From contig NC_018942.1 of NCBI RefSeq assembly GCF_000304475.1, positions 1,276,034-1,340,033 on the forward strand: a stretch of 64,000 nucleotides of DNA. The letters are read 5' to 3'. Shown here piece after piece: positions 1 through 9,968 of this stretch. Each line of letters starts with the position of its first letter. The first letter of the stretch is position 1. The notes under the pieces were generated by a model. That model did not search any database. It saw only the letters and a list, made by a program, of their open reading frames with translations, and was not told where the DNA came from. The position numbers were made by a program, and so were the translations under genes. This DNA is from Kazachstania africana CBS 2517. Its lineage: Eukaryota > Ascomycota > Saccharomycetes > Saccharomycetales > Saccharomycetaceae.

Positions 1-815
1 GTTTCAAATTCGGCCCACACCACGATGTAGAATCATTTACTATCAATGAAGCTACTATCGTATATGGTAGTGATGCTCCTGTAAACAAAATTACTCATCT
101 TAACAGAGACGTATGGATTTCTCATTGGGCAAATACAGTACAATATCAAGAATATTATGAAATCAAAAATGTTGGCGCCAAATTAAAGGACGGATTTTCC
201 AGATTAGATTTCATAAGACACCAACAAAAGAGCCCATCAGGTCATTATTCAACAATCTTTAATATTGCTTTACCTGAAAATTCTACTGATCATTTTGTTA
301 CTGATAAGATAGGGCTGGTCTCTACTCACGAGGTTAGAGGTGACACTCTTACCCTAAAGCCAAGATTCCCAATTTTCGGCGGATGGGGATATAACTTTAC
401 CATTGGATGGACGAATCCACTCTCTCAAGTTTTACGCAAGGACCCCACTGATGATGATACCTACATTCTCTGTATTACTTCTTTGAATGGTCCATCATCT
501 GCTACTTACGATTTCGCTCACGTTACCATTTACTTACCTGAAGGTGTAGAATATGTTGATGTCGGCACTGCGCTTCCATTTGATGAGGCTACAGTTGAGC
601 CAGAATATTCTTTCTTCGATTTACAAGATGGCCATCAAAAGATCACTTTTAACTTCAAAAACTTATTTGACGAATTAGGTAAAGGTGAAGTGTTAATCAA
701 ATATAAATACCCAAAAACAGCCATGTATAAAAAACCATTATCTATTGCCTGCTATTGGTTTATTGGCTTGTTAAGTTTCTTCGTTTTGAAGAATGTTAAT
801 ATTGGTATTTACTAG
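1..815 (+). CDS. OST1: Ost1 (ribophorin I), oligosaccharyltransferase subunit, C-terminal part
   Basis: The window opens inside this gene; the reading frame runs from base 3 to a TAG at 813-815, about 270 codons. The product is the C-terminal part of ribophorin I, a subunit of the oligosaccharyltransferase complex that N-glycosylates proteins in the ER lumen. Visible features are a luminal beta-rich region, including a stretch rich in G, W and F around bases 375-415 (GGWGYNFTIGW), and one hydrophobic segment near the C-terminus (around bases 740-800), the expected single membrane anchor with a very short cytosolic tail. In S. cerevisiae OST1 is YJL002C and is not next to ORC3, so the junction with the next gene is a synteny break relative to that species. 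Recognition is from overall protein similarity. The N-terminal part lies outside the window. Confidence 0.9.
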   Translation, partial: FKFGPHHDVESFTINEATIVYGSDAPVNKITHLNRDVWISHWANTVQYQEYYEIKNVGAKLKDGFSRLDFIRHQQKSPSGHYSTIFNIALPENSTDHFVTDKIGLVSTHEVRGDTLTLKPRFPIFGGWGYNFTIGWTNPLSQVLRKDPTDDDTYILCITSLNGPSSATYDFAHVTIYLPEGVEYVDVGTALPFDEATVEPEYSFFDLQDGHQKITFNFKNLFDELGKGEVLIKYKYPKTAMYKKPLSIACYWFIGLLSFFVLKNVNIGIY

Positions 816-913
816 AAGAAGACAAAAACCTCGAAATATCTGTATGTATTCTCTTTATTTCTTTTGCCTGTAAAGTATTTTCCCAAGATTAAATAATTAC
901 AATTTACTTTATG

Positions 914-2770
914 CTATATACCTTTCCATATACATTTTTCAAGAATATCATAACTTTTGGTACTAGTAGTCTTGATAAATCCCATATGCTCGAAATCGTA
1001 TATTGCCTGCATAAACAAAATCAGAGAAATTTTATCGAATATTGCGTCATCATCATTGTTGGAAACGAAGTCTAGAATTTCTGTCTCTTCTTCACCAAAT
1101 TGTTTAGCATCCTTCAAAAATTGAATTACATCATTTCTCGGCAGAATTTCTCTGAATGCAATATAAAAATCGTAGATATTAATCATCGAATTTGCTTCTC
1201 GATATAACTTGAATACTTCACTAACAATTGGTCCACAAACTCTCTCATTCATTAAATCTGTTCCAACATGTGGTAAAATTTTTTCCCAATTTAATAAAGT
1301 CTCCTCCATGTTAGTTTTATAGTAAGGTAACAATGAAGTTGTTAATAAACCGTTGCTATTATCCAGGGTGAAGAGTTCTTGGAAAATTGTGTCTATTGGT
1401 TCAAAAGAGAGATCCTTCAAATATTCGTTACACGAAGGCCACATGCTTAGATATTCATTCAAATTACCCGTCAACAAATTGTAGTACAATTCAATTAAGT
1501 TGTAATTTTTTATATTCAAAGTATCTTCCAAAAATTGTGAAACAAATTTTGCATGCCCAATTACAGGATTATCCCTTACAAGAAATTCCACGAAAAACTC
1601 TTCTAATTTGCCATTAGTATTATTTAGAAGGCTTGAAATTTCAGAGGATGTGACATTTTCTTTGATCAAACCGTCAATGAAAAACATAAATGTTGGACAT
1701 TTAGCTAATAATTCAAAATAGTAATCATTTAAAAATTCAATATTAACAGGATCAATGAAAATCGAAAATGGATTTTGATAAAAATATGACATTAAAGAAA
1801 AATCAAGTATCTTTGTTAATAATTGTAAATTATGATTGGTATTGTTGGACATCTTATCGATAATGAATTTAACAAATCTTGAAGACAAGTTCAATTTACC
1901 ATCAACCGTGTCTAAGAAACTTTGAAAAATTCTATTACCATATTTGTAGCCTTTATTGCTGGATACATCTAATATGTGATAATTTCTCTTCAATAATCTT
2001 ATTGTTGATTGCTTCATGTTTTTTTCAAAGTTACTCAAATTTGTGTTGACATTGAACACTAAACTGATTTTAACATGCTCATTTTTTAACGCATTTTTTA
2101 GTAAGATCAAGAAATCATCTAAAATGTTGAAACTAAATGAATCAACATCCTTGAACATGAATACCATATTCAAATTTTTACCAAAAAGCTTCTTGAAATT
2201 TTCTACCAGAGTCAAATCGTAGGAAACATCACCATTTCCATCTTCTTGTTCTTCCACATCCTCGGCACAATCATCATCATGATCCTCTTCTTCCTTTTTA
2301 ATGGTTGAAAGTTGGTTAGATGCATTTTCTGCAATCGAGACTAGTTTAAACATGGATCTCCTCAGCATCATCCTAACATTCGGAGATTCTTTTGGGCTCA
2401 GATCAATCAGGGTATTGAGTGTGTCAGCTGTTTGTTCTGGGAATTCAATTTTAATACTGCTATCAGACCCCATCAAGAATAAAGATTTGAAAAATTGTTG
2501 TCTTGGCTCATCATCATTAAATAGAATGCTTGAGATCTCACTCTTCAAATCATGCTCAATATTAGATACAATATTGTCAACCTGCGTATGGAAATGAGAG
2601 TGCAATTGATGATACAAATTCCATCTTTTCATCATGGCGTCTGAAGTCTCTTTACCATCTAATAATTTTACAAACGGCGTATCTTCATCTATATCGTCAT
2701 CTAAACCATCAAATTTGGGAAATATCACATTATGGCTCTTCTGAGCATCAGCAAAATCAGCAATGTTCAT
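914..2770 (-). CDS. ORC3: Orc3, origin recognition complex subunit 3
   Basis: Orc3 is one of six subunits of the origin recognition complex, which binds replication origins in the nucleus and loads the MCM helicase. The first ATG gives 618 residues against 616 in S. cerevisiae. A TTG two codons upstream (2774-2776) is in frame but is not a likely start. Diagnostic stretches are the N-terminal MNIADFADAQ, a central SPKESPNVRMMLRRSM block, SSNKGYKYGN, and the ending KCIWKGI. An acidic linker rich in E and D lies around residues 165-185. It is convergent with OST1, with about 100 bp between the stops, and lies downstream of LMO1 on the same strand. Orthology is secure; no catalytic residues are expected because Orc3 is a non-catalytic AAA+-like subunit. 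Confidence 0.95.
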   Translation of the reverse strand: MNIADFADAQKSHNVIFPKFDGLDDDIDEDTPFVKLLDGKETSDAMMKRWNLYHQLHSHFHTQVDNIVSNIEHDLKSEISSILFNDDEPRQQFFKSLFLMGSDSSIKIEFPEQTADTLNTLIDLSPKESPNVRMMLRRSMFKLVSIAENASNQLSTIKKEEEDHDDDCAEDVEEQEDGNGDVSYDLTLVENFKKLFGKNLNMVFMFKDVDSFSFNILDDFLILLKNALKNEHVKISLVFNVNTNLSNFEKNMKQSTIRLLKRNYHILDVSSNKGYKYGNRIFQSFLDTVDGKLNLSSRFVKFIIDKMSNNTNHNLQLLTKILDFSLMSYFYQNPFSIFIDPVNIEFLNDYYFELLAKCPTFMFFIDGLIKENVTSSEISSLLNNTNGKLEEFFVEFLVRDNPVIGHAKFVSQFLEDTLNIKNYNLIELYYNLLTGNLNEYLSMWPSCNEYLKDLSFEPIDTIFQELFTLDNSNGLLTTSLLPYYKTNMEETLLNWEKILPHVGTDLMNERVCGPIVSEVFKLYREANSMINIYDFYIAFREILPRNDVIQFLKDAKQFGEEETEILDFVSNNDDDAIFDKISLILFMQAIYDFEHMGFIKTTSTKSYDILEKCIWKGI

Positions 2771-2913
2771 ACGCAATTGACTTCTATAGTCCTAGTCTTC
2801 TATCAGTTCTGTTGATCTCTTATAGAAAGCGTTTCCATTTTTTTTCTATAAGCTCGAAAAAAATATTGAATATAACCAAAAGTTTAATATATAAAAAATA
2901 TGTATCAATACGA

Positions 2914-2968
2914 TTATTTGTAGTAGAAATTCGATGTTAACGAGACTAATTCATTGAAGTCATAGTAC

Positions 2969-3017
<49 letters not shown>

Positions 3018-3187
3018 TGCCATTACCATTGTCCACCTTGTTTGCTGCATCGGAGTCATCTTTATCAGCTGACTGTTTTGCAGCAGAAAATGAACTCGAT
3101 TCATTGAAAATGGAATCCAGCTCGAAATTCAGATTAACCATTTGTACATTCCTTCTCACATCAAATAGAGTCTCAATCTGTTGTCTT
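2914..3187 (-). other. Out-of-frame 3' continuation of LMO1, with poly-Asp tract
   Basis: Directly after the LMO1 stop the other minus-strand frame is open and reads like the natural end of an Lmo1-type protein: ITEDTRQQIETLFDVRRNVQ, then an acidic region with about 15 consecutive Asp, then EYYDFNELVSLTSNFYYK and a stop. The LMO1 frame ends at AAG AAA ACA TAA. One extra base near this short A run would join the two frames. Joined, the length would be roughly 700 residues, close to the 665 of S. cerevisiae, whereas 613 is short. Either a sequencing indel or a real frameshift truncates LMO1. The only ATG here (3157-3159) is internal to the conserved stretch, so an independent gene is unlikely. 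Confidence 0.65.
2971..3017. repeat. ATC/GAT trinucleotide microsatellite
   Basis: About 15 tandem ATC units on the + strand, read as GAT (Asp) codons on the minus strand within the presumed LMO1 tail. Being in frame with the tail, it encodes a poly-Asp tract and is likely length-variable. Confidence 0.9.
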
Positions 3188-3197
3188 GTGTCTTCCG

Positions 3198-5039
3198 TTA
3201 TGTTTTCTTATCACTGATAGGAGATATCAACTGTAGTCCATCGAGCCATAAAAATTTGGCTTCCTTTGTGTCAAGGTACAGTGTCAATATTGGCTTCTTA
3301 TACTTATCCAGTAGCTTCACTTCTGTGTATATATTTCTGTGAGATAGATTAATCATTTTGAATGATGCCGATGATCTATCCATGACAGATATATCTTTAT
3401 GTTCGAAAAAGGCAATGGTCTTCAAAGGTATAACGATCGTTGGTGTCAAATCCTTTGAGCCACTATTACTCGTTTGGGGGGCAAATATTTTATTTCCTTC
3501 GACTATGGGATATTCTTCTCGTTTCATATCAAACTCTCGCACAAGTAAATTTGCATGATTATCGGAAACAATTATGAAGTACACTTTTGGAGCCTTTATC
3601 ATTGGATCTAAAGGGTTTTCAGAGTATGTCCATGTTCCTTTTTGTAATTGCAATAACCTCTGGTGTCTTACATAGTCATGAACTTGACCATTCAAGAATG
3701 TATTAAACTCAGAAATTTGGCTCGACCATTTTTGATTGTGAAGATTCTTCACTTTATCCAACTGGTATTGTCTGGCAACCTTGTAATCAATTGATTCTAA
3801 AAAGTCCACAGAGAACTCAAACAGAACATCCAAAGGTTGTCCAGCCATTTTTTCCGATAGTATGTTATCTAGTTGTTCTAAAGTTGAAGGTATCAGCCTA
3901 GAGAGAGATTCCATATCATTTAAAGATTTCGAACCAGAATCGATCCAAAACCTCAGTTGAATTTTCATCAGAATATAAATTAATGATGATTTGCCCATAA
4001 TGAATATTGCCAAAAAGGGCTTTTCCGCAAGTTTGTCTTCATTTTGTCGATAAAATTGTTGTAAATTTTTAGTTATTTCAAATATCGTGTGGTATAAAGG
4101 GAATGCTGAATCACCAAAAAGTAAATGCTCCATGAATGTTTTCTTAAAGGATAGATCAGGATCCCTAAGAAAGAATAATACATCAGTGGCTTCAAGTAAA
4201 TTTAGATCTTGAAAAACGTTATATTCTTGGTTGCTTTCGAAGAATTTTTGCCTGAGATCATCATTATTGGTAACTAAGCCATCGTTTTCCTCTTTGAGCA
4301 TACGTAAAATCTGTGGGAACTCCTTAATGCTAGTAGATAACATATATTTGTAACATTGCACAACACTTGGCAGAAGCCTTTCAATCATAATAGCCTTGAT
4401 TATCTCATCACCAGATTGTAAAAATATCTGTGAGATAACCCTGGGGAAGTCATTGAGTAACAGTGTGATCCAAAGCGATATTTTCAGTTTAGCGAGCCTT
4501 GCTTCATCTGTATCCACCAGTGAATTTAAACCATCACACATACTTGCAGTGCATTGAAATCCCTTTCTCAACGAAGGGTCGTCAAATGATACCACTTGAA
4601 AGAAATGTATCATTCTTTTCATAAAAATATCGTTTTTATTCAAATATTCATAGAAAGAAATAAGTGGTTCCTTGAATTTATTAACGTGCAAACAAAAATG
4701 TCTGAAGATGGGTGCAAATATCGGAACAATAGCTTCAAAGCCTAGTTCAGTCACTAATCTCTTACAACTCTCCCAAAATCGTGAATCTCCTGCCACTCTA
4801 CCGCATAAAACATCTTTATCACAATATACCGCAAACCCTCTTAGTAGAGTCTGAAACTCATTGAGATCAATACTGATTTCCTTCTTGAAAAGCACATTAG
4901 AACAGTGGGCCGATTCCTGTGGGGTCAAATAATCTGAATCAAACGGTAATCTTATCTTATTTTGAAGAATCTTGGCCACCTCGTTGAACTCAGGATCATC
5001 ATAATTCGAATATATTGATAATGATGAGATCGAGTCCAT
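3198..5039 (-). CDS. LMO1: Lmo1, ELMO/CED-12-like protein (truncated by frame change)
   Basis: Lmo1 (YLL007C) is the yeast ELMO homologue. With the DOCK-like protein Dck1 it acts as an exchange factor for the small GTPase Rho5 and moves to mitochondria under oxidative stress. The 613-residue frame begins at ATG 5039. It has an alpha-helical, leucine-rich armadillo-like N-terminal two thirds, and a C-terminal segment (about residues 470-605) with beta-strand character ending in FLWLDGLQLIS, typical of the PH domain that closes ELMO proteins. The stop lies only a few residues after this PH helix, while the conserved C-terminal extension continues in another frame (2914-3187). It is divergent from MMM1. 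Orthology is strong; the correct 3' end is uncertain. Confidence 0.88.
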   Translation of the reverse strand: MDSISSLSIYSNYDDPEFNEVAKILQNKIRLPFDSDYLTPQESAHCSNVLFKKEISIDLNEFQTLLRGFAVYCDKDVLCGRVAGDSRFWESCKRLVTELGFEAIVPIFAPIFRHFCLHVNKFKEPLISFYEYLNKNDIFMKRMIHFFQVVSFDDPSLRKGFQCTASMCDGLNSLVDTDEARLAKLKISLWITLLLNDFPRVISQIFLQSGDEIIKAIMIERLLPSVVQCYKYMLSTSIKEFPQILRMLKEENDGLVTNNDDLRQKFFESNQEYNVFQDLNLLEATDVLFFLRDPDLSFKKTFMEHLLFGDSAFPLYHTIFEITKNLQQFYRQNEDKLAEKPFLAIFIMGKSSLIYILMKIQLRFWIDSGSKSLNDMESLSRLIPSTLEQLDNILSEKMAGQPLDVLFEFSVDFLESIDYKVARQYQLDKVKNLHNQKWSSQISEFNTFLNGQVHDYVRHQRLLQLQKGTWTYSENPLDPMIKAPKVYFIIVSDNHANLLVREFDMKREEYPIVEGNKIFAPQTSNSGSKDLTPTIVIPLKTIAFFEHKDISVMDRSSASFKMINLSHRNIYTEVKLLDKYKKPILTLYLDTKEAKFLWLDGLQLISPISDKKT

Positions 5040-5384
5040 CCTGGCTTCTTATGAAAACAAATGTGCACTCGTAAACACAAATCAGATATAAAGATCAGCC
5101 TCGTATTTGGATGGATGCTGCCGAACTCTAGAGCTATTGGATCAAATTTGGCGGACCTTCCGTACGTTTATCGATATTCGACTGAAGACTTTTAAATTTC
5201 TGTTACGGAATTCTCAATATAACATGAAAAAAAGCTATATTGATATTACTACATAAAATGAAAAGCACCTCAAAGAATTCAAGCATAAAACCGTCTAACA
5301 TTCAGGGCAGAGTGTTATTTAATAATTGGGAGACTAGAAAGTATAACTTTGGCCTTTTATTCTACAAGAAACAGCTTTCTTAAG
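5040..5384. other. Divergent intergenic region LMO1 / MMM1
   Basis: 345 bp between two divergent start codons, so it must hold both promoters. I see AT-rich stretches but no motif I would name. An in-frame TTG at 5349 precedes the MMM1 ATG by 12 codons and is not treated as the start. Confidence 0.5.
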
Positions 5385-6641
5385 ATGCTAAATGATTCAG
5401 AAATACAGAAATTGTCCTCAATTCTGAATGGTGGAGATCGGGCGCAATTTACACTAGAGGACTATATGAGAACGATAGTGGACAGCTATCTTAAATCTGA
5501 CAGCAATATTTCTACTGTTGCTGAAAATTTGAGCAGCAATAGTGAACTATGGAGCCGATACTACAATTCTATGAATCACATTAAGTATGGATCACCGTGG
5601 TCTTTTACAAAAGGGTTTATACTAGGCCAGTTCAGTGTTATACTTATTATGGTATTTGTCATAAAATATTTCTTCTTCACTGAATACCCCTCCGAGAATG
5701 AGACGTCACATCCATTGTCTGCAAGCTCCATGAATCTTAAGACAAGAATAGAAACCTCAACGGCCACTGGCTCTCAATTTCTGTCGACTATTCTAAAGAG
5801 AGATACATCAGGAAACTCAGAAACAGGGCTGCCATCAGAGGACAAAGAATTTGAGCGCTCACGCCAGATAAACAATATACTCGAAAAAACATACTATGAT
5901 GTCGAAACACATGAGCCGGAATCATTGGACTGGTTCAATGTGTTAATTGCACAGGCAATCCAGCAGTTTCGGGAGGAGGCCTGGACAAAAAATAACATTC
6001 TGAACTCTCTCAATGATTTTATTGGCAAGAATTCGTTTAATGCACCAAATTACATTGATACAATAAATATTACAGAATTAGATATAGGTGAAAAATTCCC
6101 AATTTTTTCCAATTGCAAAATTAAATATGAAAAAAAGAAGCTAGAAGCCATAATAGATATCGAATTGAATGATAGAATTGCTCTCGGTGTCGACACGAGG
6201 CTCCTAATAAATTTTCCCAAGCCCGCAACTGCTGTTTTACCTATAAGTCTTACAGTTGCCGTAGTGAAATTTTGTAGTCGCTTGACAGTATCATTGACAA
6301 AGGCCAACGAATTTGTGCATACTAACAATTCCAACGGGACAAGTGAGAATGATGAAGAAACAGAAGAAGACGACAATGGTTACTTTTTAATATTTTCATT
6401 TTCTCCCGAATATGAGCTTAAATTTGATACTAAATCGTTGATCGGAGCAAAATCAAAGATAGAGAATATCCCCAAAATAGCAACTTTGATAGAGCATCAA
6501 ATTAACAAGTGGTTCCTCGAAAGGTGTGTGGAACCAAGATTTCAATTTATCAAACTACCTAGTATTTGGCCCAGGAGCAGAAATACAAGAGAAGAAAAAC
6601 CTTCTACTTCAGATGAAGAACCCAGTTTACCACATATATAA
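5385..6641 (+). CDS. MMM1: Mmm1, ERMES complex ER anchor (SMP domain)
   Basis: Mmm1 (YLL006W) is the ER-membrane subunit of ERMES, which tethers ER to mitochondria and moves phospholipids. From ATG 5385 the product has 418 residues (426 in S. cerevisiae). A short luminal N-terminus is followed by one membrane span at about residues 76-98 (GQFSVILIMVFVIKYFFF), a low-complexity linker, and the lipid-binding SMP domain from about residue 165, with the highly conserved ESLDWFNVLIAQAIQQFR, SLNDFIG and FPIFSNCKI blocks. The end, WPRSRNTREEKPS, is also conserved. The ATG was chosen over an upstream in-frame TTG. The gene converges on SPO75 with about 30 bp between the stops. Confidence 0.96.
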   Translation: MLNDSEIQKLSSILNGGDRAQFTLEDYMRTIVDSYLKSDSNISTVAENLSSNSELWSRYYNSMNHIKYGSPWSFTKGFILGQFSVILIMVFVIKYFFFTEYPSENETSHPLSASSMNLKTRIETSTATGSQFLSTILKRDTSGNSETGLPSEDKEFERSRQINNILEKTYYDVETHEPESLDWFNVLIAQAIQQFREEAWTKNNILNSLNDFIGKNSFNAPNYIDTINITELDIGEKFPIFSNCKIKYEKKKLEAIIDIELNDRIALGVDTRLLINFPKPATAVLPISLTVAVVKFCSRLTVSLTKANEFVHTNNSNGTSENDEETEEDDNGYFLIFSFSPEYELKFDTKSLIGAKSKIENIPKIATLIEHQINKWFLERCVEPRFQFIKLPSIWPRSRNTREEKPSTSDEEPSLPHI

Positions 6642-6671
6642 GATGAAGTTTGGTGAAACACCTATTTTCTT

Positions 6672-9239
6672 TCATTCTTGTAAATAAACACTCCCTGTCG
6701 TATCAATGGAGTAAACATCGAGGTCGCAAATAAGACCAAAGTTCCTTTCTAAATATCTACGTTCTGCATCAGCTATACCTTTATTGTCATAAGGTAACCA
6801 GATCCTCTTATAATTTTTATTGAAATCAGCCTTAGGAAACACAAACTCCGAAAGCTGATTCGTCTTTTCAACATGCTTACCAGAATAATTTGTTTTTGGT
6901 AGATCTGGGCATAATGGAACATATTTTATCCTCCTCATATATATTCTGGATATTTTAAAATGTGCTATTATAGTGAAGCCTGAAATAATGATCATACATG
7001 ATGAGAGTTCATACCGATTTGAAAGTGCAAAGAGCCCCAAAAGGCAAAATTCCATAAAATAGACTCCGGCATATAACTGTAGCAATGATTGTGGATAAAG
7101 CTTCCCAAAGGTTTCCGATTTATTTTCTTTGTTGAACTGATATTCAAATAGATATTTGAAAGAAAAGTAAACCAGTATAAATGAAATACAACAGAGTGGT
7201 AATATCAAAGGGGATATCAAGCTATACACGATGCCAATACACCCAAAAACTGAAAATAAAGGATAGATTGACCCCCATTGAAATGTTAGTGAGTTGGAAA
7301 GTCGTTTAAAACGCTTATGTGGAGTGTATATGAATGGCTTGTAATAGAACAGCTCTAACAGCAATTCTTTGACTCTTATGAGGTTACCTCCCGAATATGC
7401 AAAACCTCTTATAAGAATAAATGAGCAAAAAAAGTTCGAGCTTTTCGGCAGCTCATGTGCCAGCAATGTAGGAATATATGTGGGATTATTAACTATTCTT
7501 TCAATGACAAATGAAATACCTGAAGAAACAGTAACAACTAAAAATAGCTGTACAAACAAGAAAACAAAGAACCAATTTTGTGTATCCTTCTCAATCTCTG
7601 CCCCAGTTCTGCAGCCTCTCAAGTAACTAAGCAATCGAAAGAAGTAAGGAGCACATTCAGTTAAAAATACTAATGTAATAACTGGGAAGACACTAGCTAT
7701 CATATCACTTAATATCTCAGAATTTGATTCTAAAATGCTAGGTACAAGGAATTTGGTCACCAAATATGGTATCTGTGATATGGCACCAATTATAGCAACA
7801 GGTATAACCCAACCAACGATAATGAAAATGCTTATTGTTCCAGCCATAATTGACCTAAGGATCAATAGCATGGGTGCTGTGACAGTTAAATTAGACCACA
7901 TGATATCACGAGGATTTGGTCCCACTAAAGATGATTTTAAACGTCCATTGTTTTTTCCCAAATAAAACTGCCCATAAATATGTGCTGTAATACTAGAATC
8001 AAAGCTAATAAAAGCCTTATTGTAGAAATATTTAGGAGATTGATAGTCCTTTTTGGATTGCAGTGTCAAAATATTTTTCCTTTCATTGAGCCTTTTTACG
8101 ATAATTTGATATTTGTTCACGGTTTTTTCTAATGATAAGTATCTGTTTTTTAAGTAACTGCTACTACTTATTTTAATGAACGGAATATTTATGCCATATA
8201 CTCTAACCCACTTCACAATGAAGCTAAAGGTGACGCGGTTTGTAATAGTTTTGAGGAAGAATATGTACTTGTTAATATAAAACCCTATCATATTTTTGTA
8301 GGCCTTCCAAATTTCAAACACATGATTTGTGGACAGTATATGCAGTGGCATAGTGAACCCATAGTCATAGAATTTTTGTGAAATGATTTCAAATACAATT
8401 TTTTCTAGTTTTTCTTCTAATTGTCTCATTTTACTCCACTGACTGTAAAACCTTTTGTATTCCCTTGGAATGAATGTCACATCATTGGCTTCTCCAATTA
8501 GTTTGAATTTTTCAGCCAAAACAGTTTTATGTCTGTCCACCTTCTCAAGGAATAGGACATTTTGGTATCTGGCTGCTTTAGTGATGTCATTAGATAAGTC
8601 AGCTATAAATCGAAGCTCTGACACTAACATGAGATGAAACCAACATATAACAAATACGCACAAAACTAAATGTATTATTAAATTTTTAGAGCTAATATTT
8701 GACATATTGAACTTATCCAGTGACTGTGACTTGGTTTGGGAGAAAAAATGTATTGGTAGTAGAATGGGAAGATTGAGCATTGATATTGTGAAAAAGAAAA
8801 AGATTAGAAATCTCAAAAACCTCATAAAAAGATATGCATCTAAACCCAATTTATCTTTATATTGGTCTATGTTTTGATCCCAAATATGAGATAGCCAGCA
8901 ACCACGAAATCGTTTCGGACTTAGAATTCTGTTAGCTTGATATAAAGATTTTAGTTTTATTCTTAAAACTGAGAAGAGAATCAATTGGAATACGAAATAA
9001 ACTAAAGAAACTAGTAGCCCATAAAGAAACCTTTGCCATGATATACCGGCATGTCTATGTGCGGAGCCATTTCTTGCACTTGCTAGTATTTTTCTGATGA
9101 TGGTATTAGTGACATTTCCAGCCGTACTGGTGGAGTTAGAGTTTTCTTTTACTTTGAAAATTAGTAACGATGTTCCATTATTGATCTCTATTATGGAATT
9201 AAAATAGCTATTCAAACTATGAAGAAATTCAGATGACAT
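6672..9239 (-). CDS. SPO75: Spo75, OSCA/TMEM63 (DUF221) family membrane protein of sporulation
   Basis: 855 residues from ATG 9239 (868 in S. cerevisiae). Spo75 (YLL005C) is a meiosis-specific multi-spanning membrane protein required for spore-wall formation and belongs to the CSC1/OSCA/TMEM63 family (Csc1, Rsn1 and Phm7 are relatives). The sequence shows three N-terminal membrane spans (about residues 70-95, 135-165 and 190-215), a long cytosolic loop, the family block GPNPRDIMWSNLT near residue 430, and then a cluster of about eight hydrophobic segments. The only extracellular N-terminal feature is a short Ser/Asn-rich stretch. The family includes mechanosensitive or osmosensitive cation channels, but channel activity of Spo75 itself is inference. 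A near-match to a middle-sporulation element lies about 90 bp upstream. Confidence 0.92.
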   Translation of the reverse strand: MSSEFLHSLNSYFNSIIEINNGTSLLIFKVKENSNSTSTAGNVTNTIIRKILASARNGSAHRHAGISWQRFLYGLLVSLVYFVFQLILFSVLRIKLKSLYQANRILSPKRFRGCWLSHIWDQNIDQYKDKLGLDAYLFMRFLRFLIFFFFTISMLNLPILLPIHFFSQTKSQSLDKFNMSNISSKNLIIHLVLCVFVICWFHLMLVSELRFIADLSNDITKAARYQNVLFLEKVDRHKTVLAEKFKLIGEANDVTFIPREYKRFYSQWSKMRQLEEKLEKIVFEIISQKFYDYGFTMPLHILSTNHVFEIWKAYKNMIGFYINKYIFFLKTITNRVTFSFIVKWVRVYGINIPFIKISSSSYLKNRYLSLEKTVNKYQIIVKRLNERKNILTLQSKKDYQSPKYFYNKAFISFDSSITAHIYGQFYLGKNNGRLKSSLVGPNPRDIMWSNLTVTAPMLLILRSIMAGTISIFIIVGWVIPVAIIGAISQIPYLVTKFLVPSILESNSEILSDMIASVFPVITLVFLTECAPYFFRLLSYLRGCRTGAEIEKDTQNWFFVFLFVQLFLVVTVSSGISFVIERIVNNPTYIPTLLAHELPKSSNFFCSFILIRGFAYSGGNLIRVKELLLELFYYKPFIYTPHKRFKRLSNSLTFQWGSIYPLFSVFGCIGIVYSLISPLILPLCCISFILVYFSFKYLFEYQFNKENKSETFGKLYPQSLLQLYAGVYFMEFCLLGLFALSNRYELSSCMIIISGFTIIAHFKISRIYMRRIKYVPLCPDLPKTNYSGKHVEKTNQLSEFVFPKADFNKNYKRIWLPYDNKGIADAERRYLERNFGLICDLDVYSIDTTGSVYLQE

Positions 9240-9968
9240 CTGTAGTACACATTACATTTTTATAAATTGTGAAGGTTTCTCATAGTTTTAGTTGATAAAA
9301 TTCCATGATAAAGTCAAAGCCTATGATGCTTTGTGTCACAAGGATATTTAAGTTATTTATTGACATCGCTCGAGAAAAAGTATTTCCTATTTATAAACTG
9401 GCTCAAAATGTCACACACAACTCGTAGTCTTGGTAATTGAAACCTGGCTCAGTGGCCGGTCAATCCTGGTTCACTTGATCAAACTGTCACCTTCATCTTT
9501 GGCCGGATGGCAGAGCTGTCATTACAAAAAAATTCAACGTAAAATCTTATCGAGCATCACTTTGTTGGTGCTTTATACATTTCAACTCTTATATATTAGG
9601 CTAAGACAATAACCGGCAACGAAGGTGTATTCATTATTCTTAAAGTGACAATATGTAAGTTTAATAATCTCGTCAAAATTCAAGAAAAATTTCAACTAAG
9701 CTGAAGAGAATAATGGAAGTGATCGTAGTTTACACATCTATGCTTACTGCTGATTTAGATAAAGGTACAAAATAGGTTATGATCAGAAAATCTGCGTTTG
9801 TGATCAGTTCAGTTACAAGTTGGTTGTCGTTTAAGTTGTTACGAATAATTAACGAAATTCTTTTTCCTGTGTACGCCGTTAAGATTAAATTATAATATTT
9901 CTTATATTTTACATATGCACTAATGAAGTTCGTTTATTTATCTGACAAGCCGCAAGATGGCATATAAT
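9240..9968. other. Intergenic region upstream of SPO75
   Basis: 729 bp between the SPO75 start and the DRS1 stop, both on the minus strand. No convincing gene. On the minus strand, GACACAAAG at 9329-9337 differs in its last base from the Ndt80 middle-sporulation element (GNCRCAAAW) and sits about 90 bp before the SPO75 ATG, a sensible place for meiotic control. This is a weak single match. Confidence 0.35.

Noticed and set aside
9430..9500. tRNA-like A box (TGGCTCAGTGG) near 9446
   Set aside because: No matching B box or foldable T arm follows within tRNA length.
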